DNA from: Kribbella sandramycini
Lineage (GTDB): Bacteria; Actinomycetota; Actinomycetes; Propionibacteriales; Kribbellaceae
DNA length: 64,000 bases
Assembly (NCBI RefSeq): GCF_013131805.1
Contig: NZ_JABJRC010000003.1
Span: 682,001 to 746,000 of the forward strand
Direction: 5' to 3'
Shown here: piece after piece, positions 8,493 to 16,016 of the stretch
Layout: every line of letters starts with the position of its first letter
Numbering within the stretch: the first letter of the stretch is position 1
Program-made: the position numbers and the translations under genes
Notes under the pieces: generated by a model
What the model saw: the letters and a program-made list of their open reading frames with translations, nothing else
Told to the model about the DNA's origin: nothing
Database searches by the model: none

Positions 8493-10130
8493 CTAATGCA
8501 CATCCACGAAGATCGGATTGGTGTAGAGCCATGGGTCGCCGTCGTTCGGCACGTGCTGGATCGGCCCGGCCGGATCGATGTGCCGGCCCAGATAGCCCAC
8601 TCCATGCCGACGGCCATCACTCCCGCGGACGCGGACGTAGTGCGACCGCTCAGCCCGGCCCAGCGGGATGGTCAGCTCGTACGTCCCGCTCTTCCGCTGT
8701 ACGTCGACCTGCTCGACCACTCTGGTGTCGGGCGCCTTCCAGCTGTCCCGATTGGCCACCGCCCCGGTCACTGTGCCGCGAATGACGTCCACATGCGCCA
8801 GCCGCGGGAGGAATCCGTGGAAGTTCGGTCGGGTCGCACTGCTCACCTTGACCCGCAGCTCGAGCCGCTCGTGACGGCGCACCCGCAGCCGGCCGCCCAG
8901 CGTGACACCGCGCTGCCGGGAGCCCGCAGGGGCGAGCCGGACGTCGATACCGTCGACCAGTTGGCCATGGTCGACCCAGACCCGACCGGCGCGTAGCGCG
9001 GCCATCACGTCGAGATAGCCGTACTTGGTGACGCCGACGTGCGTCCGGCTGAACTGCCCGGGCCAGAAGTCGCTACCGGCCTGTGGGGTGTCGGTGTTGG
9101 TCGGCGAGGGCTTCCAGCCGAGGCTGTCGAAGTTCTGGCCGGGTGGGAAGACGCCGTCCGTCCAGGTGTCCCAGATGGTCCGGTGGTTATCGCTGTTGGT
9201 CGTGATCGAGAACAGCCGGCCCTCAGCCAGCATGCTGTCCCACAGACCGCCGACGGTCGCAGTGGCCCAGTCGAAACCGCCGTACGTGCGGTAGGCGTCA
9301 GCGGGGTAGCCGGCCCAGCTGCCCGTGCCAGGGTTGTTCACGTACTCACCGCGCTGGGCGTTCTTCACACCGCGGTAGGCGACCCAGTCCGGCGAGGCGT
9401 CGCCCTGGGAGCCCGGTGCGCCTTCCATGCCGATACAGACGCCGGTGTCGCGCCAGCCGCGCAGTTCGTGCGGTGCGTCGATGCCGAGCCGCAGCGGGTG
9501 GTTGGCGAGGACCAGGACGTCGTCGACGAAGCCGCTGCGCTTCTGCGCGGCCAGCCACTGCAGACCCTTGATCGCGTGCTGCTCGTTCTCCGGGGTGTCC
9601 GCGGAGCGGTTCGTCAGCTTGCCGTCGTACTCGCGCTCGAACTGCTGCAGCAGCGACACGTTGTTCGGGCCGGGCGCGACCAGGAGCGTGCCGTGCTCGG
9701 CAGCCGGGATGTACCACTCCAAGCCCTGGAAGATCAGCATCCGCGGGTTCTCGGCCCGGGCCTTCACGACCTCGGCGTTCTCGGCCGCGGCGCCCTTGTC
9801 GGCGTGCCCGAAGTTGCTGTGCTCGGTGAACGCCATCCAGTCCAGGCCGAACTGCGCGCCGCGCTGAGCCAGCTGACTGAAGTCGTACTTCGCGTCGTGG
9901 CTGTAGCGGCTGTGCACATGGTGATCGCCGACCAGGTAGACGAGCTCGGGATCACTCCCGCCGCTGGACGTCGTACTGGTCGCCGCGGCGGCCTCGGTCG
10001 CACCGGCCGCGCTGACCGCGAACCCCGCGCCGAGCAGACCCGCGCCGCGGATCAGGTTTCGCCGGGACACCCCCTGCGGATCGAGGGCCGTTTCGCCGAC
10101 CTCAGGATCCGCCCACTCCGGTAGCTGCAT
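8493..10130 (-). CDS. Secreted PHP-domain (CehA/McbA-like) metallohydrolase
   Basis: A PHP-superfamily phosphoesterase/hydrolase of about 545 residues. A Tat leader (SRRNLIRGAGLLGAGFAVSAAGA) marks it for export. The metal-binding start of the PHP fold is GDHHVHSRYSHDAKYDF, with further likely ligands in FTEHSNFGHADKG, LANHPLR and TTNSDNHR. Such enzymes use two or three metal ions to cleave phosphoesters or, in CehA, carbamates. ATG at 10130 is favoured by AGGGTGG about 6 bases upstream; a GTG at 10139 is also in frame. A C-terminal all-beta segment (about residues 390-545) follows the catalytic part. The substrate is unknown. Confidence 0.8.
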   Translation of the reverse strand: MQLPEWADPEVGETALDPQGVSRRNLIRGAGLLGAGFAVSAAGATEAAAATSTTSSGGSDPELVYLVGDHHVHSRYSHDAKYDFSQLAQRGAQFGLDWMAFTEHSNFGHADKGAAAENAEVVKARAENPRMLIFQGLEWYIPAAEHGTLLVAPGPNNVSLLQQFEREYDGKLTNRSADTPENEQHAIKGLQWLAAQKRSGFVDDVLVLANHPLRLGIDAPHELRGWRDTGVCIGMEGAPGSQGDASPDWVAYRGVKNAQRGEYVNNPGTGSWAGYPADAYRTYGGFDWATATVGGLWDSMLAEGRLFSITTNSDNHRTIWDTWTDGVFPPGQNFDSLGWKPSPTNTDTPQAGSDFWPGQFSRTHVGVTKYGYLDVMAALRAGRVWVDHGQLVDGIDVRLAPAGSRQRGVTLGGRLRVRRHERLELRVKVSSATRPNFHGFLPRLAHVDVIRGTVTGAVANRDSWKAPDTRVVEQVDVQRKSGTYELTIPLGRAERSHYVRVRGSDGRRHGVGYLGRHIDPAGPIQHVPNDGDPWLYTNPIFVDVH

Positions 10131-10163
10131 GGGCGCCACCCTGCAGGTCCGGACAAACGCCCG

Positions 10164-10724
10164 TCAAGGCTGGAGGTGGCCCTCAGGTGAACGATCGGCG
10201 TACTCGTCCTCGAGGAGGGAGTACAACACCGAATCCCGCCAGGCGCCGTTGGTGAAGACGTGATCCCGCAGATGCCCCTCATAGCTGAAGCCGAGCCGCT
10301 TCACCACGGCGATCGAGGCCTCGTTCTCCGGGCCGATGGCGGCGGTCACCCGGTGCAGGCCGAGGGTTCCGAAGGAGAAATCGAGGAGCAGTTGGGTGGC
10401 CTCGGTGGCGTACCCGTGCTTCCAGTGCTCGGCGCCGATCGCGCAGGCGAGTTTGCCGTTGCGGTGGACGCCGGGCGCGATCCGGACCAACCCGATCACA
10501 CGGTCGTCGTCCCGGCGGGCGACGGCGAGCATGTAGTCGGGGCGGTCCGCCCGGGCCGAGCGTTCGATGATGCCGTTCAGCGTCTCGATCGCCTTGGCCC
10601 GGTCGTAGCTGTCGAATGCCATCCAGACGGTGACCCGGTCGTCACCGCAGATCGCGAAGTAGTCGTCGAGATCGTCCGCGCGGAACTCGCGCAACACGAT
10701 CCGCTCGCTGCTGATCGGCTCCAT
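10164..10724 (-). CDS. GNAT N-acetyltransferase, RimJ/RimL type
   Basis: A 186-residue acetyl-CoA-dependent acetyltransferase. It starts ISSERIVLREFRADDLDDYFAICGDD, has the acetyl-CoA loop region IGAEHWKHGYATEATQLLLDFSF, and ends with the usual IGPENEASIAVVKRLGFSYEGHLRDHVFTNGAWRDSVLYSLLEDE of the RimJ/RimL ribosomal-protein group. The substrate may be a protein N-terminus or a small amine. The start ATG 10724 lies 25 bases after the stop of the helix-turn-helix/TPR regulator, so the two are probably co-transcribed leftward. In-frame sequence upstream belongs to a shadow frame of the regulator. Confidence 0.88.
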   Translation of the reverse strand: MEPISSERIVLREFRADDLDDYFAICGDDRVTVWMAFDSYDRAKAIETLNGIIERSARADRPDYMLAVARRDDDRVIGLVRIAPGVHRNGKLACAIGAEHWKHGYATEATQLLLDFSFGTLGLHRVTAAIGPENEASIAVVKRLGFSYEGHLRDHVFTNGAWRDSVLYSLLEDEYADRSPEGHLQP

Positions 10725-10749
10725 GGGGCGATTGTGGGCGGGAGCCGGG

Positions 10750-12066
10750 TCAGCGGGCGAGGGTCTGTACTGGTGTCCGGGTGAAGGTCTCGATCTCTTC
10801 CTGCAGCTCGCGGGCGTCGCCGGCGTGCCCGGAGGCGCGTAGCGCGTTGTGGACCCGGCGGGCCGAGTGCACAACGCCGTTGATCCGGCGCTCGGTCGGC
10901 AGGTCGAGGACCGGCGCGATCGCGTCGGCCGCGCCATCCAGCTCACCGGAGGCGATCCGGCTGATCGCCATCGCGGCCTGGCTGCCGGCGGCGTCGCCGA
11001 AGGCCCACTCCGGGTGGTTCTGGTCGTTGTAGGCGTCGACGGCCTGGCGCGAGTACCGCTCGGCCTGCTCGGCCTCACCCGGCAACCAGGCGAGCGCGTC
11101 GGCCGCGTAGTACAGCTGGCGGTTGCGGCCGAAGGTGCACAGGCCGCCCATCTCGTCGAGATCGTCGTGGCGAACCGTGTTCCAGGCCTCCTCGGCGCGC
11201 TCCAGCGCGGCGCGGGTCGCCTCCGGGTTGCCGAGCGCGGCCCAGGCCCGGGCCTCGCTGACCGGGAGCCAGACGCTGGTCGTGCTGTTCGCCTGCTCGG
11301 CGTACCCGGCGCCGAGCTGCGCGTAGCGGACCGAGTCGTGCGGGTTGCCGGCCCAGTAGGAGACCAGCGACTGCAGGCCCCGGACCCAGGCGCGCAGACC
11401 GTGGTGGTCGGCGTTGTCGGCGCAGAGGAACGCCGTCCGCGCCTGGGTGAGCGCGGCATGCGGGTTACCGAGGTCGTGCGAGGCCTTGGCGAGCAGCCCG
11501 CCGGTCACCCCGCCGAGGAAGTAGAGCTGCCGCAGGTGCTCCGGGCGCTGCCGGCTCTCCAGCAGGGCGAAGACCAGGTCCTGGGTCTCGACCAGCTGGC
11601 CGAGGATCTCCGGGAGCGGGCGCTGAGGGTACGCCTTCGCGACGTGGCGAACGTCGTCGTACACCTGTTCCATGGCCTCGCTTCCGAGACCGGACTGGGC
11701 CGCAAGGGCAAACGCCCTCGCTCGGCTGGCAGCCATGTCGAGAACCTCCATCTCAGTACCTGTCGTGATCCGTCCACTCGCGGCAGGGGCCGGCACCACC
11801 TGCTGGCCCCCCGTGAACTGCGGGGCCGGCTGCTCGGGGACGTACGGCGCGAGGAGCTCCTCGACCGGCTTTCCGAACATGCGTTGCAGGGTGCGCCGGG
11901 TCTGTGGAGTGGTGCCTGCCCGCTCGCCCGATGCGAGCCGCCGCAGGTGCCGCTCGGTGATGGTTCCACCCAGCTCGACGAACTCGGCGACGATCTCGGA
12001 GTAGGTCTGGTTCCGGCGCTGGATCAAATGCGCCAGGACCGTCTTAGGCGCCAACCTCGCCGCCAT
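10750..12066 (-). CDS. Helix-turn-helix regulator with TPR-like C-terminal region
   Basis: A 438-residue regulator. Residues about 1-75 form an atypical Xre-like DNA-binding domain (QTYSEIVAEFVELGGTITERHLRRLASGERAGTTPQTRRTLQRMFG). The remaining 350 residues are helical repeats of the TPR kind (for example NPEATRAALERAEEAWNTVRHDD and AEQAERYSRQAVDAYNDQNHPEW). Actinomycetes carry many such proteins and few have known ligands. Transcription would start in the 208-bp divergent region holding the 11-bp AGGTCC array and an inverted repeat (12126-12250), so autoregulation or control of the 64-residue protein is plausible. The GNAT gene follows on the same strand. Confidence 0.85.
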   Translation of the reverse strand: MAARLAPKTVLAHLIQRRNQTYSEIVAEFVELGGTITERHLRRLASGERAGTTPQTRRTLQRMFGKPVEELLAPYVPEQPAPQFTGGQQVVPAPAASGRITTGTEMEVLDMAASRARAFALAAQSGLGSEAMEQVYDDVRHVAKAYPQRPLPEILGQLVETQDLVFALLESRQRPEHLRQLYFLGGVTGGLLAKASHDLGNPHAALTQARTAFLCADNADHHGLRAWVRGLQSLVSYWAGNPHDSVRYAQLGAGYAEQANSTTSVWLPVSEARAWAALGNPEATRAALERAEEAWNTVRHDDLDEMGGLCTFGRNRQLYYAADALAWLPGEAEQAERYSRQAVDAYNDQNHPEWAFGDAAGSQAAMAISRIASGELDGAADAIAPVLDLPTERRINGVVHSARRVHNALRASGHAGDARELQEEIETFTRTPVQTLAR

Positions 12067-12125
12067 CGTTCCTCCCGTTCACGTCAGAACAGACGTTGTC
12101 TCGACTCATGCCCCACGACAAGGTG

Positions 12126-12197
12126 CTGTCCCCCAGATGTCCGCCAGAGGTCCTCGAGAGGTCCGGCAAAGGTCCTCTTCAGGTCCTAGAGCGGTCA
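12126..12197 (+). promoter_or_regulatory. Phased direct-repeat array, AGGTCC at 11-bp spacing
   Basis: AGGTCC occurs exactly at 12148, 12159, 12170 and 12181, each start 11 bases from the last. In the same phase lie ATGTCC at 12137, CTGTCC at 12126 and CGGTCA at 12192, so up to seven units sit on one face of the helix. The array is 60 bases from the start of the divergent helix-turn-helix/TPR gene and about 78 from the small ORF. Arrays with one-turn spacing are known targets of AfsR/SARP-type activators and of some MerR-like factors. Which protein binds here is not shown by the sequence. Confidence 0.7.
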
Positions 12198-12227
12198 CGT
12201 TGGGCTCGTGCACCATTACTGCCATGA

Positions 12228-12250
12228 CAACCAGTAAGTCCAACTGGTTG
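12228..12250. promoter_or_regulatory. Inverted repeat before the small basic protein
   Basis: Arms CAACCAGT and ACTGGTTG are perfectly complementary over 8 bp with a 7-bp spacer. The element ends about 25 bases before the GTG start of the 64-residue protein. It could be an operator or a hairpin in the 5' untranslated RNA. No clear promoter hexamers were settled on. Confidence 0.5.
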
Positions 12251-12274
12251 CAAGGGCTCAGAGTTACGGGGTGA

Positions 12275-12469
12275 GTGGCAGTGACCATCGCGGAAATGAC
12301 GTCGAGACAGCACCGAAGGCGAGTTCGGGTCTGGTTCGGCGAGCACGTGATCGCTCAGTACGTCGCGGAGGCGCCCCTGGCGGCCCGCTACGAGCAGGCG
12401 ATGCGGCGCCGTTTCGCCGGTCTGAAAGTCACCAACGACCTGCTCGGCCCGCTCGACAGCACCGACTGA
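12275..12469 (+). CDS. Small basic protein of unknown function
   Basis: A 64-residue ORF rich in arginine (RQHRRRVRVWFGEH and YEQAMRRRFAGLKVTND). I do not recognise a named family. The even mix of hydrophobic and charged residues and its place opposite a regulator gene suggest a real gene. GTG at 12275 or GTG at 12281 (starting MTIAEM) are both possible; an ATG at 12296 would remove a third of the basic start. It is flanked upstream by a phased repeat array and an inverted repeat, and downstream by a run of stem-loops beginning four bases after its stop. A nucleic-acid-binding role fits the charge but is inference. Confidence 0.6.
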   Translation: MAVTIAEMTSRQHRRRVRVWFGEHVIAQYVAEAPLAARYEQAMRRRFAGLKVTNDLLGPLDSTD

Positions 12470-12472
12470 AAC

Positions 12473-12804
12473 ACCCGTATTCCTCCGGGTCCTCCTCAGA
12501 CCCGGTTCGCTGCACCCTGGGGGCTCCTCACGCTCAGGGTTCGGCTTTCTGAAAGGTCCGGGGCACTCCTCAGCACCGGACAAAACCACAGGTGTGGTCC
12601 GGGGCACTCCTCAGCCCCGGACCACACCGCCCAACAGACCCGGCTGGGCCTGGCGGTTGAGTCCCTGTATCGCCGCCGCCCAGCCGTTCCAACCACCACC
12701 TCCTGGCCGACACCTCGGGCCAGGGCCGGGGCCGAGTGTCCTGGGCGGTAGGACACCACCGGTGGTTCCTGACACCTCACCAGGAACCACCCCCTGAGGT
12801 GGTC
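12473..12804 (+). repeat. Run of stem-loops, four with a shared CTCCTCA loop
   Basis: No gene is supported between 12470 and 12855. Consecutive hairpins fill it. Stem CCGGGTC/GACCCGG encloses CTCCTCA (12485-12505). ACCCTG/CAGGGT encloses a loop centred on CTCCTCA (12514-12540). GTCCGGGGC/GCACCGGAC encloses ACTCCTCA (12556-12581, one mismatch). A perfect 14-bp stem at 12592-12605 and 12614-12627 encloses ACTCCTCA again. Then come CCTGGCC/GGCCAGG (12702-12724), GTGTCC/GGACAC (12736-12756) and GGTGGTTCCTG/CAGGAACCACC (12761-12791). The first stem competes with ACCCG/CGGGT (12473-12490). The loop of the last, CACCTCA, is complementary to TGAGGTG at 12795-12801, allowing a pseudoknot. Confidence 0.75.
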
Positions 12805-12851
12805 GGCTCCGCAGGGTGACCGCCGCGCCTGGGCGGTCACCCAGCGGAGCC
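12805..12851 (-). terminator. Long hairpin just past the Nudix-GNAT stop
   Basis: An 8-bp stem (GGCTCCGC/GCGGAGCC), one A-A mismatch, then an 11-bp stem (GGGTGACCGCC/GGCGGTCACCC) close on a 7-base loop. It lies 4 bases after the stop of the leftward Nudix-GNAT gene. There is no run of T, as is common in actinobacterial terminators. It could serve both strands, ending the stem-loop region from the left as well. Confidence 0.65.
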
Positions 12852-12855
12852 ACTC

Positions 12856-13863
12856 TCATGTCCGGGCGACATAGACCGCGAACGGCGCCTCCGGCTGGAC
12901 GCCGAGCACGCCGGCGATCCACCCCTCCGCCGTGATCTCACCGGCGGACGCCATTCCGAGCCGTTCCATCACCGCCCGGGAGGCCTGGTTGTGACGCTCG
13001 GTGAAAGCGATCACCGAGCGTGCGCCCAGCGTCTCGAACGCAAACTCCAGCCCTGCCCGACCGAGCTCGGTCGCCAGTCCGCGCCCCCGCGCCGACTCGA
13101 CCAGCGCCCAACCGAGTTCCAGCCGGTCGACGCCCCACTCGGGTCCCGCCAGCGCCTCGACGGCCGTGGTCACGGTCGAGCCCGCCGGCAACCGCGAGAG
13201 CCCGCCCCGCCCGGCGAGCAGCCCGGTGGACCGCTCGTACGCGATCCACTTGCTCACGCCGTCACGTTCCCAGGCCACACCCATCTCGGCCGCGCGCTCC
13301 TCGGCGACCTCTGTTGACCAAACGCCGCCGTACCACTGCGCCACCCACGGATCGGCGAACAGGCGGACGAGGTCCGGTCCATGTCCGGTCAGGACCGGAC
13401 CAGGTCCGGTGACCGGCTCCAGCCGGAGCCGTTCGGTCATCCGGGTCCGAACAGCGTGCGCCACGACGTCCCGCAGCCGCCGATCCCCGTCCGTCCGCCC
13501 CTCCATCAGCAGTTCGAGCTCACCCGGCCCCACCCACGCCGACCGATCATGTTTCCCGACCTCCAACCGCGGCCGCTCCAGATCGCCGTCCACAGTCACC
13601 AGGTAGTCGACCTCACGCCGAACCCGCCCCTCGTGCTCCCACTCCCAATCCGCAACCGTCGCCAAGATCTCCCCCACGGTCCACCCCGTCTCCTCCTCCA
13701 CCTCCCGCCGCAACGCCTCCTCCGGCGTCTCCCCACTCTCGAGATGCCCACCCACCACATCCCACCACCCAGGAAACAACCGCCGCCCCAACGACCGCCG
13801 ATGCACATAAACCCGCCCGTTCCGGTCTTGGATCAGGGCTCCGACACAGTCCACAGCACGCAT
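12856..13863 (-). CDS. Nudix hydrolase fused to a GNAT acetyltransferase
   Basis: A 335-residue two-domain enzyme. Residues 1 to about 135 are a Nudix domain with a complete Nudix box: G39, E45, then REVEEETGW at 53-61, so it should hydrolyse a nucleoside-diphosphate-X compound with a divalent metal. Residues about 137-335 are a RimJ/RimL-like GNAT domain starting MTERLRLEPV, with the acetyl-CoA region WALVESARGRGLATELGRAGLEF and the NQASRAVMERLGM helix. The start ATG 13863 is where Nudix similarity begins; the upstream in-frame sequence is a shadow. The gene is divergent from a small membrane protein 39 bases away. The pairing may link removal of a modified nucleotide to acetylation, but no substrate can be named. 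Confidence 0.88.
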   Translation of the reverse strand: MRAVDCVGALIQDRNGRVYVHRRSLGRRLFPGWWDVVGGHLESGETPEEALRREVEEETGWTVGEILATVADWEWEHEGRVRREVDYLVTVDGDLERPRLEVGKHDRSAWVGPGELELLMEGRTDGDRRLRDVVAHAVRTRMTERLRLEPVTGPGPVLTGHGPDLVRLFADPWVAQWYGGVWSTEVAEERAAEMGVAWERDGVSKWIAYERSTGLLAGRGGLSRLPAGSTVTTAVEALAGPEWGVDRLELGWALVESARGRGLATELGRAGLEFAFETLGARSVIAFTERHNQASRAVMERLGMASAGEITAEGWIAGVLGVQPEAPFAVYVART

Positions 13864-13902
13864 GTGACGCAACTTAGCCCGGCCGGCTGGCAGAGTGCGC
13901 GC

Positions 13903-14490
13903 ATGCGGAACAGACCATTTGTTGCCGGGCTTGCGGCGGCGCAGGGGCGGTGGGGGATGGCGGCGGCCGTCGCGTGCGTGGTCACGTTGTTGGTCGCGGC
14001 GGTCGGCGGGCGTTGGTTCGTCAAGGACGTGGTCGGCTGGGTCGGTGGGCAGGTTGGGCACGACGAGTTGACGTTGCGGTTGTTGGGGTGGGCCTGGGTC
14101 GGGGTGCCGATGCTGGTGATCTCGGCGCTGCTCTGGTTCGGTGAGCGCGTGCCGCTGCCCGTACGCAAGGTCGTCGGGGCGACGGCGCTGGCGATCGGGG
14201 CGTCGTCGGCGATGCTGAGGACCGGTCACCGGGGCCCCTCGGAGGAGCAGATCTTCGGGGAGGTGTGGGCCGACGCGCAGCCGCTCAGCTACGGGTGGGG
14301 CGCAGCGGCCGGCACCGTCTTGGCGATGTTCGGCGTCATGCTGGTCGTGTACCTGATAGCGGGCAAGGTCGCGGGCAGTCCGCTACCGCCGCGGCCCCGG
14401 GCTCTGATCGGCAAGGCGTTGTGGCCGGTGTGGATCGTGCTTGTCGGGCTGGGGATCTGGCTGGCGGTGGCTGGGCGGATGCCGAGTTAG
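13903..14490 (+). CDS. Small integral membrane protein of unknown function
   Basis: A 195-residue protein with about four hydrophobic helices: residues near 18-37 (AAAVACVVTLLVAAVGG), 62-78 (LLGWAWVGVPMLVISALLW), 129-152 (GWGAAAGTVLAMFGVMLVVYLIAG) and 171-190 (LWPVWIVLVGLGIWLAVAG). I do not recognise a family. ATG 13903 is chosen because it follows the divergent Nudix start closely and because hydrophobic sequence starts there; the open frame before it is antisense to the Nudix gene. Its stop codon overlaps the stop of the convergent MFS gene (shared TTAG). Confidence 0.75.
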   Translation: MRNRPFVAGLAAAQGRWGMAAAVACVVTLLVAAVGGRWFVKDVVGWVGGQVGHDELTLRLLGWAWVGVPMLVISALLWFGERVPLPVRKVVGATALAIGASSAMLRTGHRGPSEEQIFGEVWADAQPLSYGWGAAAGTVLAMFGVMLVVYLIAGKVAGSPLPPRPRALIGKALWPVWIVLVGLGIWLAVAGRMPS

Positions 14491-15929
14491 GCGGGCGGCT
14501 TCAGGCGGTTCGGCATGAAGAGGACGGCGACGACCAGGAGGACGGCGGCGCCGGCCGCGCCGACGAAGACGTCGTGGACGGCCGGGGCGAGCACGGTGGC
14601 GGGGAGTTTCTCCAGGTCGGCGTGGGCGCCGCCGAGGCGGGCGGCGATCTCGCCGTTCGCGACCGCGCCGAAGGCGGCGACGCCGACGGCGCTGCCGACC
14701 GAGCGGGAGAACATGTTGGCGCCGGTGACGACGCCGCGGTGCTGCCAGTCGACCGAGGACTGCGCGGCGACGACGGCCGGGGCCGACGAGAAGCCGAGGC
14801 CGACGCCGATCACGAAACAGGCGGCCGCGAGGTGCCAGACGCTGCTGTGCAGGCCGACCGTCCAGAGCACGGCGGAGCCGAGGACGACGAAGGCCGCGCC
14901 GATCAGCATCGTCGCGCGGAACCCGAGCCGCAGGTAGATCCGCCCGGACAGGGACGCCGAGATCGGCCACCCGATCGTCATCGCGGCCAGCGCGAACCCG
15001 GCGACCAGCGCCGTCGTCCCGAGCACACCCTGGGCGAAGACCGGAACGTACGTCGACAGCCCCATCATCAGCAGCCCGATCAGGAATGCCGTCGCGTTCG
15101 CCGCGTTCAGCACCCGCCGGCTGAGCACCCACGGCGGCAAGATGGGCTCCGCGGCCCGGCGCTCAACGAAGGCGAACGCGATGATCAACAGCACCGCCAC
15201 GGTCAGGATGCCGATACTCGTCGGCGAGTCCCAGGCCCACATCACGCCGCCCTCGAGCAGACCGAGCAGCAGCAGCGAGCCGCCGACCGCGAGCAGGACG
15301 GCGCCGGCGTAGTCGATCCGGTGCTTGGTCTGCTCGATCGCCTGCTCCTGGAACCGCCGCCGCAACACGATCGCCGCGGCCACCCCGAGCGGGACGTTCA
15401 CGAAGAAGATCCAGCGCCAGGAGATGTAGTCGGAGAAGACGCCGCCCAGCGTCGGGCCGACGAACGACGAGATCCCCCAGACGCTGGCCAGGTAGCCCTG
15501 CACCTTGGCCCGCTCGGCGACCGTGTAGATATCGCCGATGATCGTCATCCCGATCGGCTGGATCGCCCCGGCGCCGAGCCCCTGGATCAGCCGGAACGCG
15601 ATCAGCGACGGCATACTCCAGGCGAACCCGCAGAGCACCGAGCCGACCACGAACAGCGTGACGCCGAACAGGATCATCGGCTTCCGGCCGCGCAGATCGG
15701 CCAGCTTGCCGTAGATCGGCACCGAGACGGCCTGCGCCAACAGGTAGATCGAGAACAACCAGGGGAACTGGGTGAAGCCGCCGAGATCCTCGACCACCGA
15801 CGGGACGGCGGTAGCCAGGATCGTCGCGTCCAGCGCGACCAGGCTGGTGCTCAGCATCACCGCGAGCAGGATCGGACCGCGCTCCGACCGGAGCCCGACG
15901 CCGGTGGGGTCGATCCGCTCAGTAGTCAT
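14487..15929 (-). CDS. MFS multidrug-type exporter, DHA2 (14-helix) family
   Basis: A 480-residue proton-driven exporter of the EmrB/QacA group. The first helix carries LVALDATILATAVPSVVEDLGG, the usual DHA2 motif with a membrane Asp. The loop motif KLADLRGRKPMILFG (motif A) and the antiporter motif region RLIQGLGAGAIQPIGMTIIGD (motif C-like) follow. About 14 hydrophobic helices are visible. ATG 15929 starts the family-like N-terminus MTTERIDPTG. It is divergent from the NACHT gene (87 bases between starts). Substrate unknown; likely a toxic or signalling small molecule. Confidence 0.88.
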   Translation of the reverse strand: MTTERIDPTGVGLRSERGPILLAVMLSTSLVALDATILATAVPSVVEDLGGFTQFPWLFSIYLLAQAVSVPIYGKLADLRGRKPMILFGVTLFVVGSVLCGFAWSMPSLIAFRLIQGLGAGAIQPIGMTIIGDIYTVAERAKVQGYLASVWGISSFVGPTLGGVFSDYISWRWIFFVNVPLGVAAAIVLRRRFQEQAIEQTKHRIDYAGAVLLAVGGSLLLLGLLEGGVMWAWDSPTSIGILTVAVLLIIAFAFVERRAAEPILPPWVLSRRVLNAANATAFLIGLLMMGLSTYVPVFAQGVLGTTALVAGFALAAMTIGWPISASLSGRIYLRLGFRATMLIGAAFVVLGSAVLWTVGLHSSVWHLAAACFVIGVGLGFSSAPAVVAAQSSVDWQHRGVVTGANMFSRSVGSAVGVAAFGAVANGEIAARLGGAHADLEKLPATVLAPAVHDVFVGAAGAAVLLVVAVLFMPNRLKPPA

Positions 15930-16016
15930 GACAAAGGCCAACTTACGTCGTCGTTGAACAATTCCGGCAGGACCGATCCACGAGCCGGAACGGCCCGGAC
16001 CGATACGCTCCGGGGC

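Noticed and set aside
12473..12804. Possible CRISPR array
   Set aside because: Stems differ from each other and only the loops are conserved; there is no constant repeat-spacer layout.
12496..12840. 114-codon leftward open frame in the hairpin region
   Set aside because: The translation merely mirrors the hairpin repeats (repeated GAEECPGP) and has no start signal; the stem-loops explain the sequence better.
14265..16016. N-terminal extension of the NACHT gene
   Set aside because: It would overlap the whole MFS exporter gene on the other strand and has shadow composition; membrane helix and family-like sequence begin at GTG 16017.
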